This document shows, piece after piece, positions 6,868 through 12,959 of a DNA stretch of 14,579 nucleotides. The notes beneath the pieces were generated by a model. It was not told the origin of the DNA. It did not search any database and saw only the letters and a list, made by a program, of their open reading frames with translations. The position numbers and the translations under genes were made by a program. The stretch's first letter is position 1, and each line of letters starts with the position of its first letter. The stretch is from Candidatus Omnitrophota bacterium (GTDB lineage: Bacteria > Omnitrophota > Koll11 > Gorgyraeales > Gorgyraeaceae): the NCBI GenBank assembly GCA_018818505.1, contig JAHIRR010000276.1:1-14579 (forward strand). The letters are read 5' to 3'.

Positions 6868-6897
6868 ACAAAAAGCAAGACTTTTTTTGTGAACTTA
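6859..6897. repeat. Hairpin family B, copy 2, overlapping the permease stop codon
   Basis: Arms TAAGTTCGCACAAAAA (6859-6874) and TTTTTTTGTGAACTTA (6882-6897) pair with a small bulge around GCAAGAC. The apex AAAGCAAGACTT (6872-6883) is identical to that of the hairpin at 4134-4172. The TAA stop of the permease gene (6897-6895) is the first stem triplet. The A/T-rich upper stem means it could also end transcription, although no T-run lies beyond the stem on the minus strand. Confidence 0.7.
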
Positions 6898-8160
6898 GCG
6901 CCAGGTTAGATAGAGGAAGAGGTAGGCGAATGTGACTGCAACGAGGGTGAAGGGTAGGCCGATTTTGAGGAAGTCGAGGAAGCTTACTTTGTAGCCGCGG
7001 TCCCTGAGCATGCCCATTGAGACAATGTTGGCTGAGGCGCCTATGGGCGTGATGTTGCCGCCTAATGTAGCGCCTATTAAGAGACCGAATAGGAATAGCT
7101 CTGGCCTTGCGCCCATGTCTGAGGCAAGTATATTAGCGACCGGTATCATTGCTATAACATATGGGATATTATCGATAAACGCAGAGCATAAGACCGAGAT
7201 CCAAACGATCAATGTAAATGTCAGGAAGATGTTGCCTGCTGTTAGATTTGATATAAAGCCCGCGATATCCTGGATCACGCCTACATGGGAAAGCGCGCCT
7301 ATAAGAACAAATACGCCTATTAAGAAGAAAAATGTGCGCCAGTCTATGTTTTTCGTGAAAGAAAATTGTTCTTTTGCAAAAAGCTTATGCCATAAAAGAC
7401 CAATGGCGCCGAAGGACAAACATATAAGCGCAATGCTATGATAGGGCTTATTCTGAATAAAGCTTGATATTCCAAGCGAGACGATCATAAGCGTCATTAA
7501 GATAGTCGGCACCCATGTCTTGATCTTTATCTCTTCTATCTTCTGAACACCTTGCTTGTATTTTTTGAAAAGCAGATATAACACTATGAATGAGGCAACT
7601 GCGCCTATCTCGACCGCAAACGCAATGCCAGGGCGACCCTTCATCCAGAAAAAGTCCATGAAATTCATACGGTGAGACATGGCAAGGATTATGCTTGGCG
7701 AGTCACCTATCATTGTGGCTGAGCCCTGCAGATTTGAGCTTATGGCTATACCTATGAGAAATGGAATTGGATTTGCCTTTAGCTTTTTCGCGACCTCAAA
7801 GGCAATGGGGGCCACTATGAGAACTGTTGCAACATTTTCTGTAAAGCTGGATATAAAGCTGGCCAAAAGGCACATGAATAAAATTGCTGCGCTAACATTT
7901 TTTGACTTACCAACAAGGCGCGATGCAAGGAATCCAGGCACATTGGAATAAATAAAAAGCCCTGAAAGGATCATTGTGCCAAGAAAAACACCAAGCACAT
8001 TGAAGTTTACGCTTAAGAATGCGTCCCTTACGCCAATCGCCTGAAAGACTAAAAGAATTGCGATGCCGCTAAACACTGACACCAAGGGATTAAGCCTGCG
8101 GTTAAATAAAACTATTGATGTATATGTAAGCAAGAACACGACTACTACAAAAATTTTCAT
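6895..8160 (-). CDS. ArsB/NhaD-family ion permease
   Basis: From the ATG at 8160 the product has 421 residues, mostly hydrophobic, with about 10-12 membrane segments. It belongs to the ArsB/NhaD/CitM part of the ion transporter superfamily. The two pseudo-symmetric signature regions are visible: SSFTENVATVLIVAPIAFEV in the N-half and SAFIDNIPYVIAMIPV in the C-half. They pair with GSATMIGDSPSIIL and GGNITPIGASANIVSMG, the re-entrant-loop motifs that contact ions. Substrate could be Na+/H+, arsenite or an organic anion. No arsenic genes are nearby. A GTG 18 bases upstream is in frame but lies inside a palindrome, and AGGGG about 6 bases before the ATG favours 8160. It follows rex and is probably the last gene of the operon. 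Confidence 0.85.
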   Translation of the reverse strand: MKIFVVVVFLLTYTSIVLFNRRLNPLVSVFSGIAILLVFQAIGVRDAFLSVNFNVLGVFLGTMILSGLFIYSNVPGFLASRLVGKSKNVSAAILFMCLLASFISSFTENVATVLIVAPIAFEVAKKLKANPIPFLIGIAISSNLQGSATMIGDSPSIILAMSHRMNFMDFFWMKGRPGIAFAVEIGAVASFIVLYLLFKKYKQGVQKIEEIKIKTWVPTILMTLMIVSLGISSFIQNKPYHSIALICLSFGAIGLLWHKLFAKEQFSFTKNIDWRTFFFLIGVFVLIGALSHVGVIQDIAGFISNLTAGNIFLTFTLIVWISVLCSAFIDNIPYVIAMIPVANILASDMGARPELFLFGLLIGATLGGNITPIGASANIVSMGMLRDRGYKVSFLDFLKIGLPFTLVAVTFAYLFLYLTWR

Positions 8161-8168
8161 GTATGGCC

Positions 8169-8220
8169 CCTGTTCCACCGCGTAGGTGGAACTTAAGTTC
8201 CACCTACGCGGTGGAACAGG
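8169..8220. repeat. Perfect 52-bp palindrome at the rex/permease junction
   Basis: Bases 8169-8220 read identically on both strands, centred on ACTTAAGT, with 26-base arms and no loop. It encodes the last residues of Rex (CSTA plus the TAG stop at 8206-8204) and ends 8 bases before the permease ATG. The G-rich left edge supplies the AGGGG ribosome-binding site. No T-run follows, so it is not a typical intrinsic terminator. Confidence 0.95.
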
Positions 8221-8830
8221 TTCTGTTTTTCAAAAAATATGTCAATCTCTCCAGCTGCATTGAAAGATCAATATTTAATATCTCTATCCCATCCGGCGCC
8301 TTGGGCCTGATGGGCGCAAAATTAAAGATCGCCTTTATGCCAGAAGAGACTAATCTATCAATAACACCCTGCGCGAATTCTTGCGGCACAGCTACTATCG
8401 CCATATCAATATCTTTGGACTTTATAATTTTACCCAGTTCTTTTATATCTTTTATTTTAACGCCTTGTCTTATTTTATCCACCTTTTTTTTATCATTATC
8501 AAATGCGTATTTTATATTAAAGCCCTGGGTCTTAAATCCTTTATATGCCAAAAGCGCAGAGCCTAGATTTCCAGCGCCTACAAGCACGACATCCCATGCC
8601 CTGTCTATACCGAGTATCTTTTTTAATTCTAGTTTTAAGGCCTCGGTATTATAGCCGCTTCCAGGCCTTCCGAACTGGCCAAAATACGTAAGGTCTTTTC
8701 TGATCTGCGCAGCGCTGCATTCTGTAAGAATGGCTAATTCCTGTGAGGATATGACAGGCGTGTCTTTTAGCGATAGAAGCGCTCTATAGTAAAGCGCTAT
8801 CCTTGGAATACTGGATGCTGGGATTTTCAA
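8204..8830 (-). CDS. rex: Redox-sensing transcriptional repressor Rex
   Basis: This 208-residue Rex-family protein has an N-terminal winged-helix DNA-binding domain (about residues 1-80) containing MKIPASSIPRIALYYRALL, ISSQELA, SAAQIRKDLTYFGQFG and RPGSGY. A Rossmann domain follows, with VLVGAGNLGSALL (GxGxxG, about 82-94). Rex senses the NADH/NAD+ ratio and releases DNA when NADH is high, controlling fermentation and respiration genes. The start codon appears to be TTG at 8830; its frame begins with the family-typical MKIP and overlaps the nfu stop by four bases (TTGA), so translation is probably coupled. The last codons (CSTA-stop) come from the downstream palindrome, suggesting that insertion altered the natural C-terminus. 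I found no full Rex-box palindrome in the window. Confidence 0.93.
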   Translation of the reverse strand: MKIPASSIPRIALYYRALLSLKDTPVISSQELAILTECSAAQIRKDLTYFGQFGRPGSGYNTEALKLELKKILGIDRAWDVVLVGAGNLGSALLAYKGFKTQGFNIKYAFDNDKKKVDKIRQGVKIKDIKELGKIIKSKDIDMAIVAVPQEFAQGVIDRLVSSGIKAIFNFAPIRPKAPDGIEILNIDLSMQLERLTYFLKNRTCSTA

Positions 8831-9048
8831 TCAACTGCCTCTACTTTTTCAATTTCCGGAACATCTTTTTTTAAGGCCCTGCCAACACCTTCACGCAGTG
8901 TTATCTGAGACATAGGACAGCCCATGCAGGCACCTTTTAATCTTACCTTTACTACATTGTCTACTATATCGACTAATTCAATATCTCCGCCATCGCGCTG
9001 TAAAAATGGCCTTATCTTCTCTATTGCCTTCTCTACTTTTTCTCGCAT
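8827..9048 (-). CDS. NifU C-terminal-domain (Nfu-type) Fe-S carrier
   Basis: This 73-residue protein equals a single NifU C-terminal domain. It contains RPFLQRDGGDIELV (about 13-26) and the cluster-binding motif GACMGCPMS with Cys41 and Cys44. In this family two monomers share a [4Fe-4S] or [2Fe-2S] cluster across the CxxC pairs and pass it to apo-proteins. A strong AAAGGAG site lies 5 bases before the ATG. It is downstream of the DUF39 homocysteine-synthesis gene and overlaps rex. An Fe-S or sulfur-transfer partner for DUF39 is a reasonable inference, because methanogen DUF39 proteins work with a ferredoxin-type partner that is not seen here. Confidence 0.92.
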   Translation of the reverse strand: MREKVEKAIEKIRPFLQRDGGDIELVDIVDNVVKVRLKGACMGCPMSQITLREGVGRALKKDVPEIEKVEAVD

Positions 9049-9066
9049 AATAGCTCCTTTTCTGTC

Positions 9067-9115
9067 TGGTTACAGAAGGTACGAAATTATGTATTTTCTG
9101 TACCTTCTGTAACCA
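9067..9115. repeat. Inverted repeat in the nfu leader
   Basis: Sixteen-base perfect arms TGGTTACAGAAGGTAC (9067-9082) and GTACCTTCTGTAACCA (9100-9115) enclose a 17-base AT-rich loop in which GAAA and TTTC can extend the stem. TACAGAA recurs at a 9-base interval within the minus-strand arm. The element ends about 8 bases before the ribosome-binding site of nfu. It is not followed by a T-run. Confidence 0.85.
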
Positions 9116-9117
9116 CA

Positions 9118-9137
9118 TTATCCACAGGTTATCAACA
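9118..9137. promoter_or_regulatory. Tandem DnaA boxes
   Basis: TTATCCACA (9118-9126), identical to the consensus DnaA box, is followed two bases later by TTATCAACA (9129-9137), a one-mismatch box in the same orientation. They lie in the 94-base gap between the DUF39 stop and nfu, beside the inverted repeat. No dnaA, dnaN or AT-rich unwinding region is present, so a DnaA-titrating or regulatory site is more likely than the main origin. Confidence 0.5.
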
Positions 9138-9142
9138 ATTAG

Positions 9143-10348
9143 TTATTCCCAAGGGCGCTCATTCAACGGCTTAAAAGTAAGTCCACTCTCTACACCAGGT
9201 ATAGGCGCAACTGGCTCTGTCAAAAGGAACTTGCCTTTCTTAATCCAATCTTTAAGTGTCTCGGCTATCTCCACTGCCTTTGAATAGCTGGAGAGCGCGC
9301 CTGTTGGCACATCTTTACCTTTAATCTTAATCGTCCCGCTCTTAAGCTGAGCATAGTTTACTTCGCCAAGACTCCCTGGTTTACAATTTGGATATGCGTC
9401 ACTATAGTCAACTATCTGCGTCCAGATCTCCTCATCCTTCACTGCTGTAAATTTACAGATCTCCTCGTTCAATATAGGAATAGGCACGCCTATGCCAACA
9501 GTAAGCGTAACGCCATACCCCTGGAATGTCGTACCAACCAAATGCTCTGGAGACATGCCTTTTAAATCACCTATTACAGCTAAAGTGCCTGCTGGAGCCT
9601 GAGGGATGCCTGTTGATTTACGTTTTACTGTGGGCGCATGCTGTGTGCCCTGCCAGGCAATATAACCTTCTCCGCCTCCAAGAAAGATCTTTGTCCCAAT
9701 GCCCAGGGTCTTATAATGCGGATCGTTCAAGAGCGGTGAAAGCTGACCTGCTGAACAATAATAGGCATTCCCGAGCTGTGGCCGCAAAGTGCCCATGTAA
9801 GTATAAATCACCTTGTCAGAAAGATTCACTGCGCAGTTATAATTCTGATAGGCATTTCTGATGTTAAAGAGTACTGCTTCGTTCAGATCTTTTATGTTGA
9901 GCAGGGTTTCGAGTTTCTTACGCGGGTAACAATCCGTACCATACGCAGTAGCAGAAAGTTTCACGTCTTTCCCCGCAACAAGCTCCTGTATTACATGTGC
10001 GCCGCCGTATTTAAATTCGCCTGGATAGACCTTGTTCTGGGGGTCGTCTTCAGGCAATGCAGTTGCTCCAAGAAACACATCAACAGCTGCAAAACCTGTA
10101 TAGAGCGGCACATCATTCAAGGTAGTTTTGCCGCCTCCCAGTTTGATCCTCGGCTTTGCATGACCTATATTCAAGTATGCGCCTGATGAGCACATTGGGC
10201 CGAACGTGCCAGTGGTTACCACATCCACGCGCTCAGCTGTCTTTTTCAAACCATCTTTTTCCACAAGATCGATTATTTCCTCAGCCGTAACCACTACAGC
10301 CTTACCTTGTTTGATCTTTTCATTGATCTCTTTGATCGTCTTTGCCAT
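9143..10348 (-). CDS. Homocysteine-biosynthesis protein, DUF39 family (COG1900)
   Basis: This 401-residue protein matches DUF39 throughout: MAKTIKEINEKIKQGKAVVV, TTGTFGPMCSSGAYLNIGHA (Cys53), GTDCYPRK (Cys140), LGGGEGYIAWQGTQH and a C-terminal PGVESGLTFKPL. Genetic work on the methanogen homologue MA1821 showed that this family makes homocysteine from aspartate semialdehyde using sulfide, with conserved cysteines. Cys53 and Cys140 are likely equivalents. This version stops after the core domain and has no CBS pair. GGAGGTG precedes the start; cysK ends 30 bases upstream. With CysK and the Rrf2 regulator it forms a cysteine/homocysteine supply unit. The separate ferredoxin-like partner of methanogens is absent, and Nfu is next instead. 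Confidence 0.92.
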   Translation of the reverse strand: MAKTIKEINEKIKQGKAVVVTAEEIIDLVEKDGLKKTAERVDVVTTGTFGPMCSSGAYLNIGHAKPRIKLGGGKTTLNDVPLYTGFAAVDVFLGATALPEDDPQNKVYPGEFKYGGAHVIQELVAGKDVKLSATAYGTDCYPRKKLETLLNIKDLNEAVLFNIRNAYQNYNCAVNLSDKVIYTYMGTLRPQLGNAYYCSAGQLSPLLNDPHYKTLGIGTKIFLGGGEGYIAWQGTQHAPTVKRKSTGIPQAPAGTLAVIGDLKGMSPEHLVGTTFQGYGVTLTVGIGVPIPILNEEICKFTAVKDEEIWTQIVDYSDAYPNCKPGSLGEVNYAQLKSGTIKIKGKDVPTGALSSYSKAVEIAETLKDWIKKGKFLLTEPVAPIPGVESGLTFKPLNERPWE

Positions 10349-10378
10349 TCTACACCTCCGCTTTTTTATTTTAATGAA

Positions 10379-11305
10379 TTAAAGCTTAAACAAAGCCGTG
10401 CTAATATACCTCTCTCCTGTATCAGGCAATATAACTACGATTATTTTACTTTTATTTTCTGGACGGCTGCCTATTTGCAATGCTGCGTACAAGGCTGCGC
10501 CGCTTGATATGCCTGCTAAGATCCCTTCTTTTTTTGCCAGGCTTCTCGCAGCAGAAAACGCATCTTCATTCTTAACCTTGATCACTTCATCGATTAAATT
10601 TTTATCCAAAACATCAGGTATAAAACCCGCGCCTATGCCTTGAATCTTATGCGGCCCTGAACTGCCGCCTGAAATAACAGGCGAATCAAATGGCTCAACA
10701 GCCACGACTTTAAAATCCTTTTTTCTTTGCTTAATTACCTGGCCGACTCCTGTCAACGTACCTCCTGTTCCTACGCCGCTAACAAGGATGTCTACCTTTC
10801 CATCTGTATCGTTCCAGATCTCCTCAGCAGTAGTTTCTCTGTGGATCTTTGGGTTTGCCGGATTTTTAAACTGCTGCGGCATAAAAGCGCCTGGGGCCTT
10901 CTTGATAAGCTCTTCTGCCTTTTCAATAGCGCCTTTCATGCCTTTTTCTCCTGGCGTAAGCATAATTTCAGCGTCAAATAGTCTCAAGAGATCGCGACGC
11001 TCAACACTCATTGTATCAGGCATGGTAATAATAAGTTTGTACCCTTTGGCTGCTGCAATAAATGCAAGGCCGATTCCAGTATTCCCACTTGTAGGCTCAA
11101 TTATTGTACCACCGGGCTTCAGGAGGCCCTTCTCTTCTGCATCCTTTATCATGGAAAACCCGATTCTGTCCTTTACGCTTCCTGCGGGATTAAATGACTC
11201 GAGCTTGACAAGGATTTGAGCTTCGCAATCTTTTGTGATTTTATTCAATCTGACAAGAGGCGTATTCCCGATAGTCTCGGTTATATTATTATAAATTTTT
11301 GACAT
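10379..11305 (-). CDS. cysK: Cysteine synthase (O-acetylserine sulfhydrylase)
   Basis: This 308-residue PLP enzyme is full length for CysK. It has [10 protein letters not shown], the PLP-lysine motif [13 protein letters not shown] (Lys45), the substrate-loop [12 protein letters not shown] (71-82), the phosphate-binding [10 protein letters not shown] (about 179-188) and GISSGAA (about 265-271). It makes cysteine from O-acetylserine and sulfide in the cytoplasm. A cystathionine beta-synthase-like activity cannot be excluded from sequence alone. The start has GGAG 8 bases upstream, and the gene begins 14 bases after the Rrf2 regulator ends, so both are driven by the promoter at 11842. DUF39 follows. 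Confidence 0.95.
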   Translation of the reverse strand: MSKIYNNITETIGNTPLVRLNKITKDCEAQILVKLESFNPAGSVKDRIGFSMIKDAEEKGLLKPGGTIIEPTSGNTGIGLAFIAAAKGYKLIITMPDTMSVERRDLLRLFDAEIMLTPGEKGMKGAIEKAEELIKKAPGAFMPQQFKNPANPKIHRETTAEEIWNDTDGKVDILVSGVGTGGTLTGVGQVIKQRKKDFKVVAVEPFDSPVISGGSSGPHKIQGIGAGFIPDVLDKNLIDEVIKVKNEDAFSAARSLAKKEGILAGISSGAALYAALQIGSRPENKSKIIVVILPDTGERYISTALFKL

Positions 11306-11319
11306 GACTCAGTCTCCTC

Positions 11320-11772
11320 TTAAATGCTATATGTTAATGGCGTCTTTTCTTTTTTCTTTGCCTCAACCCTTCTAATCAGCTCAGCAAAAGTAATGGTGTC
11401 TATGATCAAAGAAGTCGCTGTATAAATCTGGCCCCATATATCTTTAAATATGCAAGCCCTAAAATCCTTACATTCTTCGTACTTATTCTTTCCTGCGCAT
11501 GCAATAGGTTCTATGGGGCCTTCAAGAAATCTAATCACCTCTCCTATTGTAATGTTTTCCGGAGGCTTGGCTAACAAATAACCGCCGCTTACGCCGCGCT
11601 TTGAATCCACGAACCCGCCTTTTTTCAAAGTCAAAAGCACCTGTTCTAAAAATTTGTCTGGTATGTCGCCTTTTTTAGCAAGTTCTTGTATTGAAACAAC
11701 ACCTTTATTATAATTAAGCGCAAGTTCAAGCATAGCCTTGAATGCATAATCACATTTATAACTAACCTTCAT
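11320..11772 (-). CDS. Rrf2-family transcriptional regulator (IscR/CymR-like)
   Basis: This 150-residue winged-helix regulator has the Rrf2 pattern: MKVSYKCDYAFKAMLELAL, IPDKFLEQVLLTLKKGGFV and the wing SKRGVSGGYLLAKPP (57-71). Three cysteines, Cys92, Cys101 and Cys107, in ACAGKNKYEECKDFRAC occupy the IscR cluster region, although spacing is x8/x5 rather than IscR's x5/x5. It may therefore hold an Fe-S cluster and sense Fe-S, oxygen or nitric oxide status. Its position ahead of cysK and the homocysteine gene also recalls CymR, the cysteine repressor. A palindrome overlaps the -10 box of its own promoter, so it is probably autoregulatory. AGGAGG lies 5 bases before the ATG. Confidence 0.92.
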   Translation of the reverse strand: MKVSYKCDYAFKAMLELALNYNKGVVSIQELAKKGDIPDKFLEQVLLTLKKGGFVDSKRGVSGGYLLAKPPENITIGEVIRFLEGPIEPIACAGKNKYEECKDFRACIFKDIWGQIYTATSLIIDTITFAELIRRVEAKKKEKTPLTYSI

Positions 11773-11782
11773 CCCAACCTCC

Positions 11783-11819
11783 TAATCTCTATAATCCTGA
11801 TTGACTTAGTAGAGATTAT
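11783..11819. promoter_or_regulatory. Probable Rrf2-regulator operator
   Basis: TAATCTCTA (11783-11791) and TAGAGATTA (11810-11818) are perfect 9-base inverted arms. A second, nested pair is ATAATC (11791-11796) and GATTAT (11814-11819). The sequence covers the -10 box and transcription start of the rrf2-cysK promoter, as expected for an autorepressor site. Which palindrome is bound is unknown. Confidence 0.6.
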
Positions 11820-11842
11820 ACCACAGCCTTTAATCCTGTCAA
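11815..11842 (-). promoter_or_regulatory. Near-consensus sigma70 promoter for the Rrf2-cysK-DUF39-nfu-rex operon
   Basis: On the minus strand TTGACA (11842-11837), a 16-base spacer and TATAAT (11820-11815) match the consensus exactly. The expected start is near 11808, giving a leader of about 36 bases before the Rrf2 ATG. Such a strong promoter needs repression, consistent with the overlapping palindrome. Confidence 0.85.
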
Positions 11843-11859
11843 GTCTTTTTTTACTAAAG

Positions 11860-12858
11860 TTAGAGTCTAAGGGTTTGCAGGGTTGTTTCTGTCGCGGGAT
11901 TGGCAATGAGGGATTTTGTTTCTTTTGACGGGGTTATGTTATATGAGACTTTTATCTTGTCTGATTTTAGGTCTGAATATCTGGCAATAATGGAGGATGA
12001 AAGAATTATTTCTTTTTCTGTGACATCCCCTCTTAGTAAACCAATCGGGCTGGGGATGTCTATTACATCAAAGATATAGTCGCCTGGCTGGCTAAATGAA
12101 AGAAGCGCCTCGTTTTCTTTTTCATCGCGGCCCACAAATAGCTTAGACTTAACATTTATCCTGAATTGCCTGCCAGTCTTTAAGATGTGGAGATCATTAA
12201 GGTCGTAATTGGGCTTATATTTTAAAAGGTCCTTTAACTTATTAGAAAAACCCTTGTCTGTCAACAGACACCCTCCTGCAGGGCACGGATAATCACTGAT
12301 TCCTAATTCTTCCGCGAGAGATATCTGCCTCACGCGCATTCGGCCCTGGATATCCAAAAGTTTCTCCCTGTCTACAATACCCTCTTTCTCTGGTATAGTC
12401 GGTTCAAATAATTTCGCGGAGAGCGGCCTGAGGATTAAATCCTTGAGCCCTGATTCTTTTTCTATTAGTTCTATCGCATGCCTTCTCTGCGACATGGGCC
12501 TTTGTCCAAGCACCTCCCCTGTTATGATAAAAGACGCGCCTATCTCGTCCATAAAAGACCTGGCCTTTTTAAATGTAAAAATCCTGCAATCAATACAGGG
12601 GTTCATGGCCCTTCCGCGGCCATGTTTAGGATTTTTCACGACCTCCATGTATTCTTTCGTAATGTTCATTACCTTTAAAGGTACGCCTAAGTCTTTTGCC
12701 GCCTTTGTGGCCTGATGCATGCAGCCTTTTGATGTGCACGTGCAGAATATAGTGAGGAAATTCAAGGCATGCACCTCTACGCCCTGCTCTAAGATGAGCT
12801 TTATGGCGAGCATGCTGTCCAATCCACCGGAGAATAACGCGACTGCCTTTGTTTTCAT
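11860..12858 (-). CDS. PP-loop thiouridylase-like protein with NFACT-R/DUF814-like domain
   Basis: This 332-residue protein begins with a PP-loop ATP pyrophosphatase domain (SGGLDS, 10-15), as in tRNA thiolation enzymes ThiI and MnmA. Many cysteines follow: FCTCTSKGC (Cys39, Cys41, Cys46), NPCIDCRIF (Cys88, Cys91) and PCPAGGCLL (Cys192, Cys197). They could carry sulfur or hold an Fe-S cluster. From about 228 to 280, LKTGRQFRI, KLFVGRDEKENEAL and PSPIGLLRGD resemble the NFACT-R/DUF814 RNA-binding domain, a known fusion with ThiI-like enzymes. It is probably a tRNA sulfur-transfer enzyme; the modified base is not evident. It lacks a clear ribosome-binding site and lies between a decamer-type inverted repeat and the cysteine operon promoter. 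Confidence 0.8.
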   Translation of the reverse strand: MKTKAVALFSGGLDSMLAIKLILEQGVEVHALNFLTIFCTCTSKGCMHQATKAAKDLGVPLKVMNITKEYMEVVKNPKHGRGRAMNPCIDCRIFTFKKARSFMDEIGASFIITGEVLGQRPMSQRRHAIELIEKESGLKDLILRPLSAKLFEPTIPEKEGIVDREKLLDIQGRMRVRQISLAEELGISDYPCPAGGCLLTDKGFSNKLKDLLKYKPNYDLNDLHILKTGRQFRINVKSKLFVGRDEKENEALLSFSQPGDYIFDVIDIPSPIGLLRGDVTEKEIILSSSIIARYSDLKSDKIKVSYNITPSKETKSLIANPATETTLQTLRL

Positions 12859-12873
12859 ATAAAATTCTTCGGA

Positions 12874-12959
12874 TGTTTCGTAAGGTTTCGTGAAGTTGCG
12901 TTAGGTTGCATTTTAAAGCTTTTGCAACATTACGAAACCTCACGCAACTTTACGCAACC
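12874..12959. repeat. Decamer-periodic inverted repeat at the 3' end of rarA
   Basis: Arms at 12874-12910 and 12923-12959 are inverted copies, about 29 of 37 bases matching. Each arm is a run of roughly 10-base units, GTT(T/G)CGTNA(A/G). The right arm overlaps the end of rarA and supplies its last codons (RLRKVA-stop). The left arm ends 16 bases before the thiouridylase-like ATG. Confidence 0.85.

Noticed and set aside
6887..6894. Rex-binding half-site TTGTGAAC
   Set aside because: Only half of a Rex box is present and the bases are explained by the hairpin stem.
8161..8178. In-frame GTG at 8178 as the permease start
   Set aside because: It lies inside the perfect palindrome, has no ribosome-binding site, and adds six unconserved-looking residues; ATG at 8160 has AGGGG at good spacing.
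8163..8654. 163-codon open frame on the plus strand
   Set aside because: It runs opposite to rex, a firmly identified gene, and shows no family resemblance.
9067..9115. Intrinsic terminator between DUF39 and nfu
   Set aside because: No T-run follows the stem on the minus strand and a strong ribosome-binding site for nfu comes immediately after.
9118..9137. DnaA boxes as the chromosomal origin
   Set aside because: Only two boxes, no AT-rich unwinding region, and no dnaA, dnaN, gyrB or rpmH nearby.
12626..12943. 105-codon minus-strand frame
   Set aside because: It overlaps the thiouridylase-like gene out of frame and begins inside the decamer repeat; the arginine/histidine-rich translation looks like a frame shadow.
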